NCBI RefSeq assembly: GCF_015687175.1
Contig: NZ_JADPQG010000002.1
Coordinates: 558,001-622,000 of the forward strand
Reading direction: 5' to 3'
Length of the DNA: 64,000 nt
Source of the DNA: Reinekea sp. G2M2-21
GTDB lineage: Bacteria; Pseudomonadota; Gammaproteobacteria; Pseudomonadales; Natronospirillaceae
The number at the start of each line of letters is the position of its first letter. The first letter of the stretch is position 1. The notes beneath the pieces are model-generated. The model worked only from the letters and a program-made list of their open reading frames with translations, did not search any database and was not told where the DNA came from. The position numbers and the translations under genes were made by a program. Shown one piece after another: positions 12,001 to 18,678 of the stretch.

Positions 12001-13963
12001 TGACACTCTAGTGGGCGGGCCTGGAAACGATGCCTTATATGGTGGTAGAACCACCACAACTGCAACCAATAACTACGATGTCTATCTGTTTGAAGAAGGC
12101 GATGGCCAGGATACTCTTTTCCAATACACAACAAGTGGTTCCACTCGGGATACGATTCGGATCGCAGCGGTCAATAGCATTGAAGACATTCAGTTGGTTC
12201 GTAGTAATGATCATCTGCAGGTGCATTATGGTTCGCAAGGTGATTACGTAGAGATTTTGAATTTCTACAGTCACTACTATTACCAGCGTATTGATTTGGA
12301 ATGGGAGAATGGAGACAAGGTTTCATTTAACTCGTTGATTGGAAGTTACGCTGCGGAAGTCAGAGGCACGGAGGGTGTGGACGATATTTCGTTAACTGGA
12401 AATTGGCGAGACATCATCTACGGCTACGCAGACAATGACACGATTAATGCAGGCGATGGTCACGACGTCATATATGGCGGTGCTGGTAACGATATATTAA
12501 TCGGAGAAAATGGTGATGACACTCTGGTGGGCGGGCCTGGTAACGATACCTTGTATGGTGGCCGTACCAACACATCGGCAACAAATAACTTCGATGTTTA
12601 TTTGTTTGAAGAAGGCGATGGTCAGGATACCATTTTCCAGTACACAACAGGCAGTTCTCGTCGTGATGCGATTCGGATCGCAGGTGTCAGTACTATCGCA
12701 GATATTCAGCTCGTTCGCAGAGAAAGTCATCTGCAGGTGCACTACGGCTCACTGGGTGATTACGTAGAAATTTTGAATTTCTACAGTCATCCCTATTACC
12801 AGTACATCGATATGGAATGGGAGAATGGGGACAAGGTATCATTTAATTCGTTGATTGGAAGTTACGCTGCGGAAGTCAGAGGCACTGACGGTGTCGATAC
12901 CATTTCCTTAAGCGGAAATTGGAGAGATATCGTCTACGGCTATGCAGAGAATGACTCAATTACTTCCGGCGATGGTCATGACATATTATACGGCGGTACT
13001 GGTAACGACATCTTAATCGGCGAAATGGGGGATGACACTCTCGTTGGAGGACCAGGTAACGATACATTGTATGGCGGCCGTACCAACACATCGGCAACAA
13101 ATAACTTCGATGTTTATTTGTTTGAAGAAGGTGACGGACAGGACACTATTTTTCAATACACAACAAGTAGCACAACTCGCGATACGATTCGGATCGCTGG
13201 TGTGAGTACTATCGCAGATATTCAGCTCGTTCGCAGAGATGATCATCTGCAGGTGCACTACGGCTCGCTAGGTGATTACGTAGAAATTTTGAATTTCTAT
13301 ACCCATTCCTATTACCAGCGTATCGATTTGGAATGGGAAGGTGGCGAAAAGAACTCGTTTAATGAGTTACTTGTTCTTCGGGCAGAGTATGAGGCGTCGG
13401 CAAAGTCGGGGGGATACTTGTGGCTTCAGAATCGAGTTTCTTCAACCGAACAGCCCGGTGCAGACTGGATAGGAGACAACCAGGAAGGAGTCTTCATTGA
13501 TATAAATGATACGGTGAATACGCCAGCTGTTGGTCAAAACACCATCACTGCGTTTACTGAAACAATGAAACTCAGCGTTGTCGCTCACCATATGTGCTGG
13601 ATGGGAGACTACTCAGTCCTTCAATTGAATTTTTTGAAACCAAGCGGAGAGCAAGATGGCTACTTGCGCTTTGAGAAAGTGAGTGCGAATTGGTCTGGAC
13701 GGTTCATTTTGGTGAAGGATGGTGTCGAGTTGGTTAACTCGACGGAGTTTTTCGGAAGTTATGCGGGAAGATTTCAGGGAGCTGTCGAATTTGCCGGTGG
13801 TCGCTTAAAGTTTTCTCCAACCGGTAGTGCTGGCATTACTGCAAAGGACATCGCATATGACTTTTCTGAGGTTGCGTCAATAAACATTCTAGGCGAAGCA
13901 ATGACGACCTATACAGGTGGAAGTTGTGGAGCTGATGTTAGGGTTAAAGTGGATAATTTTTAA
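2..13963 (+). CDS. Giant RTX/Ig-like surface or secreted protein, 5' end outside the window
   Basis: The frame is open from base 2, so the true start lies upstream and at least 4653 residues are visible. The N-terminal two thirds are beta-rich: Ig/cadherin-like modules (for example around 660-980 and 5680-5950) alternate with segments that look like beta-propeller blades (about 1660-2500 and 3500-5080). An Asp-rich DxDGDGxxN stretch at about 8275-8385 resembles thrombospondin type 3 or EF-hand calcium sites. RTX nonapeptides of the GGxGxDxLx type follow in blocks near 8424-8600, 8870-8960, 9290-9450, 9760-10010 and 10320-10530. A non-RTX, lectin-like insert lies at 10800-11300, and then come four 172-residue repeats. 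The last 200 residues form a separate domain with three cysteines. Such proteins are normally exported by type I secretion and fold in calcium; no T1SS genes are in view. Adhesin or biofilm function is inferred from architecture only. Confidence 0.9.
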   Translation, partial: DGELVQQFISADTLAPQSGSIALSKGGQSLLDGSSVVRGDLYNLEVSALDNRLTSEQLTYHYRLSADSGLTFPLSWQVVDKQKFVLPVDDRFSSDITLDMRVSDGKQSTTRRFRFPVQNASIELATNGFATSPALPQEGDVISVSAVLSGNLEQISSITMFIDGDMVESNWTSSIGTVQALWRSQSLEYYTDTIASTQIPVRIAVTYGLENKVKLIESVFVLAPDTVAPVVEIVSPKHNTGVAISDFTTVSVKVSDSIGVDALNWCESVNGEASSCTQSSSLTYAIQGQHSVGDIITVTVSAEDRRGNLSSLELVTVTLVDEQTLLPSVGILEPGKDALVFAKQEVVLSGQAEGLSSVNIDLWVNGEASHELNPATLIAPVDGEGYFESTLTMPDLLNETWIQLYVTGRNVEGFESSDVVSLLVRPDDGMSETAELTVQPSSQVASGLTLLADANAPEAMNDFSSASSLVLDSVDARVESSFGQLTSIRVSGATVEVDATLADLSGNLHSTVVSVPVIPYLDRLPIASVQLSKTSLPVVVKGQGLSVQVVNTARGYELLMDGVEQNLRSLTQATEAFISGANLAVLNSEAELDWYQYQDGWQFVDSYVLPHTDKIVGLFDNLLIVSQQNMVAAWQLGGQSAVSILGASVPEPIISAAVISNEIFVLTDSALYRLSVQHNAAVLNLNLASSYSVGEAASRVLATKQYVYLLSSNEVTVLDRETDDFLETVVLPASVMPEKALVDDEKIWLPRSASGQWTIYQANELIGFASNQWQPLTGSAVELQVYDLDASAIQTLLKRYSPQSVELISTTTETGLWVKALSNGETVGIAFENASFESVPALYVANAGELGIELPTELSQQVYFIAGTENGSNVTVNRDAASWTGLNTISFPGLTAYMNVLPLQTADLANRAEVSLLALANEVIDVDGFGYQSGNVTPAQIWRSTLPEENTQNVQISSNAQSESIELSLLPLEADADAIALTEPAQNSVFIEGDTINLSFMANENADVRWLKASVTDFNGVTVSQRFLSADTTAIHLPAPQVDAQSVFYVNLTAFVGNQLAPVSKQVAIKVLNDSAVLQPQLAGIGTYALAGSYVHVTASTVGAAFNKIEVIVDGQPQIFGYDEVTFSVPTEASSLVIQLTSTNSEGIEYVHSQQVDVVSGASWQGDEWSATESLPTVAGLFTAEGRALKLNGAQIAKLPATIIDLAQVRDEILVVDDRNDLWSINIKNYSRVNVLTFNQPVTKLVTASNRLFALSASGQLYRVENGKVIFEFSSVDGLYADSDALLFWQGALLKRRTSPAKADVIFTHSQPIVSLTPGLNAYWLVDSLGNLSRLGRNSLRIETRTFNAAVLQVSEVDGLLYVLTGDNRLLALTATARAQVLGYWSVAANSTTALTAWNNRLLFNGGGVALTNVGSSVNSGIEHRRDNVGIVNKVVLSDDHFIAAAGNFGAVLGAQTGFAWQANEYPAGGYKATADDVALNDSTAFVYQRNNHRVLALRLTDYGVSRSLSYTNFDIDRIAANNQWLVLQAGSRIRIVNARNYTDISLLDLGTENVVAMSVANELVIVTDTNKVYRVTPDNPDTLQSIVQLPAGVIRSLATQGNNIVVAQGSVIHWINSLTGHRSQQTFASNINAVGLVGNQALVVANDQPSVLKTVSPENNVATEVADFGVAIQSIAYSKGRVVANLGNKGLSVYRLDTASLPVLPSVYLTSNRWTVGQAHNVVFNYERTPVAVQLDTQSQLYSAHSGIAGSMDVALVAQEAIGGATTLTLSSVAATSGDVVANGVELQVTDRLLPVNYTLLSSAQGSYTASPLLLSASVVGDFQTVAQVQFYVKAPSATQFVYAGRDTIPPYQLSLSATAAGDYEYYAVATDSSAGSVDSDIQSITRSVDTEAPLTVLSISGELIEGQNVLIDATISDAQSGLNRASVYLDGVFVQPIMGEGQTKLVLPPLSQGNHTLTVQATDNAGNADSAVLPLNIAVDLPPVISYTYFYNLPNTERKELKVYFDATDDVGLKQLNVIWNGMRTEFPLTGTTVGQQFNVPDARTTRVVGTVTEEVTFEFVDSRDQKTIKTASITVKEDKKPNISALNFYVSKNPVYAGENVTFSISRLNYVDETYYKDLKVELVSGSEILATPVVASTYLSVTLPAPSLTELIWPVSVRVTDELGQGAMKTINVKVLNQPNLIRFVTDNDLSPSESKVGTAANFAVEVLDDRAFAIPSQAVEIHLLDEENNNVITPITQQTDVNGKVTFSLDTLRTAGAYQVVATLVGSETVSPASLNWNVVAGDPDRIVIHKIDPVTVGTTLTISGELQDEMGNKVSDDVSKSVRFTLVNRNIADLDRGAFTHPSAEYSLSYGDTSTSVTVPYSNAAASLTLDVPTLRGYRDALLSISSSGISTYYDSDGVETTAPYRVYNINFGLLADEPRTVTYNYAASSGDADVLNSLSYKIPHKFDIGLQDQYGNQLGNQSVDGVLNLAWTGAAKIDNQEGLAAIPFSTGSRSIQIYPDAKGPVDIFVQSGSGDLQNIEESNHLVLNFVGGNPIIEKLENGLAKNDEAPFIDVWFDEPVVIDLDKPKYSHVVDDVAEVNIGKYQWLSGYFNIDGSDRIRFTFDPNDPDFATYLTSYAQLNFMYSSLVASVGKAPLVGELQHTVDSPDARLQLKNGRPFLLADDDHELQIDWSKLLSHGMPDALMSLNVTVVGANARQDAIIDVPSVGEDFVDGQLLTVTAQATYLNASTALETDISFANYLEYQVFDPSADFDGDGISNEDEILSGVLDPTKADTDGDGNQDAPYNTPVYDDAAVNVLVGTELNDVLHGLEGEDTIDGLAGNDYLYGGVDNDQLTGGTGNDVLDGGAGDDTYRYASGFGVDTITDKNGTNTLVFWDGITQEDLTFTTHNLDLIIGVAGTEDKVIFPEAFLAGDDYARLYEITINFFDETGMDSGVVYYKARSLIGDDGPNELIGNPLIGEYINGGLGNDRLIGNGPAGFGFGGERYRFDLNFGQDVIETKYSSLIILDEYGLGLDFYNLRRNWDVFFERVGNDVVLRLSNSLDTITFKGWFEDQNFHYMCDTGGYRCWKLGDYSTDYNIDRHPNWLINGTEEIDTLLGYPTSNRMYGFGGADTLTGGPEVDHFYGGSGDDVLIDNESGNSDHNYFYFEDSFGQDTIESIGPILPTGPTDYDDRFDEIVFTGSIVQADVKIQRTDDDLLIAVLNQPDTVTVKDWFLGEEYQIERIRFADDSTLLKSNINAAVISLATGLDETLYGLDDIDDRIDGNGGNDEIYGLAGNDELWGNTGTDTLDGGAGNDVLHGDADSDTLIGGTGSDTFYGGTGNDTLIDTDAVAGQSSTFIFAMDFGQDTITTVGVNNALTADVIEFDSTVTSDQILKSRIGNDLWMFHVNGQDSITVTQWFDSLENQIEQIKFGNGEVWNNAEINQTVALHVIARGSETTDASLFGESTSTVIVGYEGEDGLTGLAGNDILLGGDGADTLDGGEGSDTLSGGAGNDTYNDGFGSNVYVFAFDNSHDVIESSANAQDRIHFSGDVHYDDLLFTNNAGDLLISSSKAEGSLTIADWYSLPEGGRVNEVTAYGEPANEIQVLLEGNLTRNRTLPLINGNAENLTEFGWIIGQGGLTQAANDGGAEGNYVFSGSGSDVVAYQRFDISDYAHLSEFETNFFFNARARVSWLAAQQGELADISRLGFRFYDADMQLLLASYADAANDAQWLPYEFYEALPLRAAFIDVVIEMNLIEGESIDSFVDGINSHLEFEPFATTYRGNSIFVGTDGGETLNGSNGSDLFKANEGDDTVNAGAGHDMLHGGVGNDTLVGENGDDTLVGGPGNDALYGGTTTTSATNNYDVYLFEEGDGQDTVFQYTTSSSTRDTIRIAGVISIADIQLVRNGEHLQVHYGSQGDYVEILNFYSHFYYQNIDLELENEESFSFNSLIGDIAAEFRGTEGLDDISLSGNWRDIVYGYAENDTINAGDGHDTLYGGTGNDILIGDNGDDTLVGGPGNDALYGGRTTTTATNNYDVYLFEEGDGQDTLFQYTTSGSTRDTIRIAAVNSIEDIQLVRSNDHLQVHYGSQGDYVEILNFYSHYYYQRIDLEWENGDKVSFNSLIGSYAAEVRGTEGVDDISLTGNWRDIIYGYADNDTINAGDGHDVIYGGAGNDILIGENGDDTLVGGPGNDTLYGGRTNTSATNNFDVYLFEEGDGQDTIFQYTTGSSRRDAIRIAGVSTIADIQLVRRESHLQVHYGSLGDYVEILNFYSHPYYQYIDMEWENGDKVSFNSLIGSYAAEVRGTDGVDTISLSGNWRDIVYGYAENDSITSGDGHDILYGGTGNDILIGEMGDDTLVGGPGNDTLYGGRTNTSATNNFDVYLFEEGDGQDTIFQYTTSSTTRDTIRIAGVSTIADIQLVRRDDHLQVHYGSLGDYVEILNFYTHSYYQRIDLEWEGGEKNSFNELLVLRAEYEASAKSGGYLWLQNRVSSTEQPGADWIGDNQEGVFIDINDTVNTPAVGQNTITAFTETMKLSVVAHHMCWMGDYSVLQLNFLKPSGEQDGYLRFEKVSANWSGRFILVKDGVELVNSTEFFGSYAGRFQGAVEFAGGRLKFSPTGSAGITAKDIAYDFSEVASINILGEAMTTYTGGSCGADVRVKVDNF
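11336..13366 (+). repeat. Four tandem 516-bp (172-residue) RTX-module repeats
   Basis: The units begin at 11336, 11849, 12365 and 12881. Equivalent bases are exactly 516 bp apart (for example the HLQVHYGS segment at 11696, 12212, 12728 and 13244), while unit 1 lacks one codon near its start. Each unit has RTX nonapeptides (GNDxLxGxxGDDTLVGGPG), a DVYLFEEGDGQDT strand pair and a non-RTX tail with VEILNFYSH. The last two units share long stretches of near-identical DNA, which points to recent duplication or gene conversion. The fourth unit ends early at the C-terminal domain. Confidence 0.95.
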
Positions 13964-14113
13964 TAATTGAGTTAGCCACTTTTAATTTAGTACTGACTTC
14001 GCTGTGTTCTCAACCGCCAAAAGTCCTTATTGAATTGATGACTTTTTAACCATTGTTCACTTCTCTCACAACGTTCATGATGTTCCTTACAGCTCAACCG
14101 AAAAGGAACCATC

Positions 14114-14737
14114 ATGGACGCTACCGCAAAATTCTGGGAAAAAGTCGCTGACCGCTATGCTAAGCAGCCCGTGGCCGATGAACAGAGTTACCAGACCAAG
14201 CTCGCCAAAACCCGCGAATACCTGACACCCGATTCAACCGTGTTGGAGTTCGGCTGCGGTACCGGAACGACGGCGATTACCCACGCCCCTTATGTTAAAC
14301 ACATACATGCAATCGATATCGCCGATAATATGTTGCAGTACGGGCGAGAAAAAGCCGCCAAGGCTAATGTAAGCAATATCAGCTTTGAACAAGCAACCAT
14401 TGAGGAATTCCAGGCGCCGGCGTCCAGCTTCGATATGGTGTTAGGGCTTAGCATCTTGCATCTTTTGCGCGATCCGCAAACCGCCATCAACAAGGTTTTC
14501 ACTCTGCTTAAACCCGGGGGGGTCTTTGTGTCCAGTACGGTGTGTATAGATGAAAGGCAACGGTATTTAAAGTACATATTGCCAATCATGAAGCTGCTCG
14601 GGAAAGCGCCCTTTGTGCAGTCGTTCAAAGTTGCGGACGTTGAACGCTTGTTGACCCAAGCCGGTTTTACTATTGATCATCATTGGTTACCCGGAAAGGG
14701 CACCGTGGTTTTCTTAATTGCTAAAAAACCACTTTGA
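14114..14737 (+). CDS. Class I SAM-dependent methyltransferase
   Basis: This 207-residue soluble protein has the Rossmann-type SAM-binding motif I VLEFGCGTGTTAI at about residues 43-55, an acidic motif II (HIHAIDIADNM) and a motif IV-like MVLGLSILHLL. These fit the small Methyltransf_11/25 type enzymes. The substrate cannot be read from the sequence. The start is supported by an AAAAGGA Shine-Dalgarno a few bases upstream. It stands alone: the giant RTX gene ends 150 bp upstream, and the next gene converges from the other strand only 8 bp beyond the stop. Confidence 0.85.
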   Translation: MDATAKFWEKVADRYAKQPVADEQSYQTKLAKTREYLTPDSTVLEFGCGTGTTAITHAPYVKHIHAIDIADNMLQYGREKAAKANVSNISFEQATIEEFQAPASSFDMVLGLSILHLLRDPQTAINKVFTLLKPGGVFVSSTVCIDERQRYLKYILPIMKLLGKAPFVQSFKVADVERLLTQAGFTIDHHWLPGKGTVVFLIAKKPL

Positions 14738-14745
14738 GCGACTGT

Positions 14746-15864
14746 TTAAAAATAGCCATACAGACTGATGGGGACTTCGCAGTATGCACCGGCGCCGCAG
14801 TTCGCATACACCCAATACTTTTTCTTCAGCCGTCTGGTGCGTTTGTCCTGTACGGCAAAGCCTTCGAGTAAGGCAATGGTATGCGTGGTCGGATACACAC
14901 CGGGGTTGTTCAATATGGAATGTTCCACCCATTGCGCACTGCTTAAAATTGGGTTTGGGTAGGCATTGTAGTTGGTGTTGGCGGCAGCCACTTCCGGTGT
15001 TGATAAATAATCGATAAAGGCATGTGCGCCTTCCACATTCGCTGAGTTTGCCGGTATGGCCAATACATCAAACCAGATTGAGCTGCCTTGTGAAGGCACA
15101 AAGTAGTCTATGTCTTGATCGTCTGCTTCATAGGCTGCCCCCATAATGTCCCCGGAATAACCGATAACCAGGCAAATGTTGCCATTGGCCAGGTCTTCGG
15201 TATAGCGTCCGCTGTGAAAATAGCGAACATCGCTGGCTAACTTTTTGACTAACTCGCTGGCGGTTGCCAGTTCTGTTTTCTGAGTCGTATTAATGCTGAA
15301 ACCCGTGTATCGCAGTGCGGCGGCAAAGATTTCATCAGGCTCATTAACCGCTGCAATACCGCAATCAGTAAACTGTGATCTCAACGTGTCGTCAAAGACA
15401 ACCGACCAGTCGTGGTAATTACGGCGTGTTACTCCGAGAGCTTGAGCGGCTGTCCAGTTAATACCCAAACCGGTGGTTCCCCACATGTACGGTACTGCAT
15501 AAGGATTTTCCGGATCTTTGGTTGCCAATTGCGCCATGATCCGCGGATCGAGCTGATCATAAAAATTTATCCGGTCTTTTCGCAGCGGTTGCAGTGCATT
15601 TTTGGAAATCAGAAAAGCCAGCAAATTGTCCGAGGGGACAATAACGTCCCAGGGTTTTTCCGCATCAAAAAAAGCGGAAATGAATTCTTCTTCATCTTCA
15701 AAAGTTTGGTAGTCAAGGTCTATGCCTGTCGAGTTCGTAAAAGATAGCAGTAAGTCTTCGTCGATGTAGTCGGACCAATTTAAAACCCGCAGGGGATCGG
15801 CCGCTTGCGCGGTGACGGTGAGAGTGACAGAAACAAGAAACGTTATTAATGGGTTTGAGTTCAT
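14746..15864 (-). CDS. Periplasmic polyamine-type (PotD/PotF-like) solute-binding protein
   Basis: A signal peptide (NPLITFLVSVTLTVTAQA) is followed by LRVLNWSDYIDEDLL, the classical opening of PotD/PotF-family binding proteins, and by YAVPYMWGTTGLGIN, the matching hinge-region motif. The family delivers spermidine, putrescine or related amines to an ABC importer. No permease or ATPase gene is adjacent, so it is an orphan here. The ATG at 15864 gives a compact signal peptide; an in-frame GTG at 15882 is an alternative, and neither has a strong Shine-Dalgarno. The last 40 or so residues (RRLKKKYWVYANCGAGAYC) form a basic, cysteine-containing tail that I do not recall from PotD proteins. Ligand identity is not predictable. 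Confidence 0.85.
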   Translation of the reverse strand: MNSNPLITFLVSVTLTVTAQAADPLRVLNWSDYIDEDLLLSFTNSTGIDLDYQTFEDEEEFISAFFDAEKPWDVIVPSDNLLAFLISKNALQPLRKDRINFYDQLDPRIMAQLATKDPENPYAVPYMWGTTGLGINWTAAQALGVTRRNYHDWSVVFDDTLRSQFTDCGIAAVNEPDEIFAAALRYTGFSINTTQKTELATASELVKKLASDVRYFHSGRYTEDLANGNICLVIGYSGDIMGAAYEADDQDIDYFVPSQGSSIWFDVLAIPANSANVEGAHAFIDYLSTPEVAAANTNYNAYPNPILSSAQWVEHSILNNPGVYPTTHTIALLEGFAVQDKRTRRLKKKYWVYANCGAGAYCEVPISLYGYF

Positions 15865-15897
15865 AAATATTTCAGACCACACCGTGATCGGTGTAAT

Positions 15898-16107
15898 TCA
15901 TCGCCTCCAAAGCGTTTTGATTTTGCCCACAAGCCGATGCAAATATGGGTCATGATTATCGAGGAATCCGGCATGCGTTAGAGCATCGGATACAGGAAAC
16001 TCTACCCCTTTAGAGGTATGTCCTGTTGTTTCGTGTGACGCATGGTAATGACAATTAAACCGCAAACAATGGTTGCTGAACGCTTTGAACTCTAATGTCA
16101 TACGCAT
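15898..16107 (-). CDS. Possible small His/Cys-containing protein, unrecognised
   Basis: This is a 69-residue open frame ending 15-33 bp before the solute-binding protein gene on the same strand. It is rich in histidine (HCLRFNCHYHASHETTGH) and has no signal peptide or membrane segment. No clear Shine-Dalgarno precedes either of its two close ATG codons (16107 and 16101). It could be a short first gene of the binding-protein transcript or a chance frame; conservation in relatives would decide. Confidence 0.35.
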   Translation of the reverse strand: MRMTLEFKAFSNHCLRFNCHYHASHETTGHTSKGVEFPVSDALTHAGFLDNHDPYLHRLVGKIKTLWRR

Positions 16108-16311
16108 GGCCGGATAAGCTGAACTCTGCGGAGAGCCAATTCAGTAGCTGTTCCAGGTGCGGAATTGAGCGTGTTTTTTGGGTGGATTTTTACGTTTAAC
16201 TTTTGCAGAAATAGGCTCATTGAACTATACCTATGTGCATAGTTTTAGATGTGTTGATAACACGGATCGTTTTGAAATGTCGGTTGTATTCAGAATTTGA
16301 GCGAGGTGCTT

Positions 16312-16560
16312 ATGTCCGAAACCATTCAAATCGTCAAAAAAGTAACCACCAGTCCGACCATTCGTCAGATGGTTTTTGCGTTACTGGTGACCGTTCTCTT
16401 GTTCGCGTTTTCTAAAGTCGCTCCGGATTATCTGAAGTTGGCCGCGGAGGCAAAATTCGGCGGGTTGGTGTTCATACTCTACAGTGTTTGGTTGGCACTG
16501 ATTGTCTTGTGGTTTAAAGCCTGGCAGATGATTTTTCATGCATCGACGCGGAATAGCTAA
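16312..16560 (+). CDS. Small inner-membrane protein with two predicted helices
   Basis: This 82-residue protein has two hydrophobic stretches, MVFALLVTVLLFAFSKVA and GLVFILYSVWLALIVLWF, joined by a short polar loop, so a hairpin in the inner membrane is likely. The ATG at 16312 is chosen because a GAGGTG Shine-Dalgarno lies about 6 bp upstream; the in-frame TTG at 16297 has none. It converges on the TelA gene, with a bidirectional terminator between them. I do not recognise a family. Confidence 0.7.
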   Translation: MSETIQIVKKVTTSPTIRQMVFALLVTVLLFAFSKVAPDYLKLAAEAKFGGLVFILYSVWLALIVLWFKAWQMIFHASTRNS

Positions 16561-16576
16561 CAGGTAACGTGACCAT

Positions 16577-16607
16577 AAAAAAGCCAACTCGATGTTGGCT
16601 TTTTTTT
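16577..16607. terminator. Bidirectional Rho-independent terminator
   Basis: A perfect 8-bp stem (AAGCCAAC / GTTGGCTT, loop TCGAT) is flanked by an A-run on the left and eight Ts on the right. It can therefore end transcription of both the small membrane protein (+) and telA (-). Confidence 0.9.
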
Positions 16608-16627
16608 GTGATTGTTAGAACGAGTTG

Positions 16628-17773
16628 TTATTTGGTATTTCGCTCAACCTGTTCTTTCATTTGTTTGTTCAAGTCGTCCAACAGATTCACGTTATTTTGC
16701 ATAGCGGGCAACGCTTCCTGCTTGTAGCTGTCGAGCAAATTCATGGCTTCAATGGTATCACCGAACGCTTGTTTTAGACCTTCAATCATCGCACTGACAT
16801 CATTCGCATCTTTCACAATCTGCACACCTTGCGTCTTGGCTTTTTCTGCTGTGGACTTCAACAGATCGACTGTCATATCGTTGGTTGCCTTAACCGCTTC
16901 CATCTGTTTTTCCTGATGCGCAAGAGCAACCTGCAGTGCCGCCGCCGTTTGCAACGCTTTGGCCGACACGTTAAGAGTCCGATCCGTAGAACGGATTAAT
17001 TCCTCGTTGGCCCGTCGGATAATGTCAGACACTAAAATCGCTTGATTCGACGCACCCAACGACAATTGCATGTCCTGCACTTCCTGGCGCAAATAGTAGA
17101 GAATATCTTCTTCGATGTATTTCTTCTGCGCCGCTTCCAAATTAGCGCACCAAGCCGCCAGCTCACTGTCGAGTAACATGGCGATCTGCAGTTGGTCCTG
17201 CAACTGCCAAGTGTATTCCATCAGCTTGTCGCGATCCGCCTTCAGAGTGACGTTGTCTTTGGCGAGGACATCCTTACCCTTTTCAAGATTGGTCAGAATA
17301 TCGTTGATCACCGTAGACACGCTTTGGTATTGCGACCACCAAGCTTCCAGTTTGGAGCCGATGCCTGGCAATTTGCTCAGTAAACGCCGGAAGCTGCTTT
17401 CAGAAAAATCGAATTTATTCGGGTTGATTTCTTCAACCTTGGCGCGTAATGCCAGTAGGTCTTTGCTTAAGCCGCCATTGTCCTGATTGTTGCCCATGAT
17501 GTCTTTGATGGGGGCGTTAAGCAGATCACTCTGGTGAGCTATATTTCGGCGTATTTCAGTACCAAAGGTTTTTGCCTCGCTGGTCAGGCTGTTGCGTGCA
17601 TCAATGTCTCGATCACCGACATTTTTAATGCGCTCCAGCATCTCCTGCGCTCGTTTGCGAACTTCCTCAGGGATGTCGTCCGTGATTGTTGCCGGTGCTT
17701 TGGTGCCGACTTCCGCTGCGATTTCTTCTGGTGACATGGTCGCAACCTGTGCGATCGAAGTTTGTGTCGTCAT
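16628..17773 (-). CDS. telA: TelA-family toxic anion resistance protein
   Basis: The protein (381 residues) is mostly alpha-helical and charged, with the TelA/KlaA-family layout: a disordered Pro/Ala/Glu-rich N-terminus, then long helices including NPNKFDFSESSFRRLLSKLPG, LQIAMLLDSELAAW and LRQEVQDMQLSLGASNQAI. Family members are cytoplasmic and linked genetically to tellurite, colicin or cell-envelope stress tolerance; the biochemical role is unsettled. ATG 17773 has an AAGGA Shine-Dalgarno 7 bp upstream and is preferred to the ATG at 17788. It is divergent from a membrane/VWA operon, an association also seen in other bacteria, which suggests one functional unit. Confidence 0.9.
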   Translation of the reverse strand: MTTQTSIAQVATMSPEEIAAEVGTKAPATITDDIPEEVRKRAQEMLERIKNVGDRDIDARNSLTSEAKTFGTEIRRNIAHQSDLLNAPIKDIMGNNQDNGGLSKDLLALRAKVEEINPNKFDFSESSFRRLLSKLPGIGSKLEAWWSQYQSVSTVINDILTNLEKGKDVLAKDNVTLKADRDKLMEYTWQLQDQLQIAMLLDSELAAWCANLEAAQKKYIEEDILYYLRQEVQDMQLSLGASNQAILVSDIIRRANEELIRSTDRTLNVSAKALQTAAALQVALAHQEKQMEAVKATNDMTVDLLKSTAEKAKTQGVQIVKDANDVSAMIEGLKQAFGDTIEAMNLLDSYKQEALPAMQNNVNLLDDLNKQMKEQVERNTK

Positions 17774-17960
17774 CGCGAGATCCTTCATGGTTAGGGAGTA
17801 ATGCGCTCGATTATGACCCTAATCCCGCTCCAATGAAAAGCCGATATTCACGGTCAGAAGTCATAAAAACGGCCTGCACACGCATATTAGGCCGGTCTTC
17901 CCTTTCAATTGGGGGGTTAGGGCATTATCTTAGTGAGCGGAATAGTCTTACGAGGTGAGT

Positions 17961-18662
17961 ATGGGTCGGATTGCCCTGATAACAATCGTCACTGCGTTAA
18001 TTGGAATCGGCGTATACGTCGTCTGGTTCCCGTTTGATATCGTCGCCTTGGCCATATACAGCGGCGTGTCCGTTGCGGGCGTGGTGTTGGCTCTGGCCTT
18101 CTATGTATTGGCCGGGTTTGCCCGCAAAGATGCCCATGTAGCCCTGGTGGCACAAGAAGTCGCGCGCGAGGAGGCTTTATACGCCGAAGTTCAAAAGCTG
18201 GCGTCGCACTTGACTGAGCTGAATTTAGCGGATAGCGCCAAGCAGGCCGACCGTTTAATGGGCATGTTGGCTGATTATCGACGAGTCATTGAACAAAAAT
18301 TGGGCAATACCACTATAACTATGTCCAGTTACAGCTCCGAGACCAGCCGGGTATTCAAGCTGGCCATCAATAATCTGAAAGACATTTTGGCTGCGGCCCA
18401 GTCCGTGCATACCATTAAGACCGAGCAGACCGATGACAATACGCTCAGCAGTGAGGCGCTCCAGCGGCGGCAGGCCTTACTGACACAGCAGGATGACCGA
18501 ATCAGCCTGCTCATTGAACAGAATCGCGAACTGCTGACGGCACTCAACGAAACCACCGTGCAGGTCGCCAACATAAAAGACATTAATTCATTTGAACTTC
18601 AGGAATCTCTGAACCGGTTACGCGATCTCGGTGTGCGCGCGCAATCGTTCAGCAAGGATTAG
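17961..18662 (+). CDS. Membrane-anchored coiled-coil protein, XpaC-like layout, partner of TelA
   Basis: Two N-terminal hydrophobic helices (IALITIVTALIGIGVYVVWF and IALAIYSGV...LAFYVLAGF) are followed by about 170 residues of Ala/Leu/Gln/Glu-rich helix typical of a coiled coil in the cytoplasm. This layout recalls XpaC/Halogen_Hydrol-type proteins, which sit beside telA in other bacteria; the match is by architecture and context, not by a seen catalytic motif. ATG 17961 follows a GAGG Shine-Dalgarno; GTG 17955 is less likely. The next gene begins 17 bp after its stop, so they are probably co-transcribed. Confidence 0.75.
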   Translation: MGRIALITIVTALIGIGVYVVWFPFDIVALAIYSGVSVAGVVLALAFYVLAGFARKDAHVALVAQEVAREEALYAEVQKLASHLTELNLADSAKQADRLMGMLADYRRVIEQKLGNTTITMSSYSSETSRVFKLAINNLKDILAAAQSVHTIKTEQTDDNTLSSEALQRRQALLTQQDDRISLLIEQNRELLTALNETTVQVANIKDINSFELQESLNRLRDLGVRAQSFSKD

Positions 18663-18678
18663 CCTTCAGGAGAGACGT

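Noticed and set aside
11336-13366. Regular repeats as a CRISPR-like or satellite array
   Set aside because: The period is 516 bp and the repeats are in frame within one coding sequence of RTX modules.
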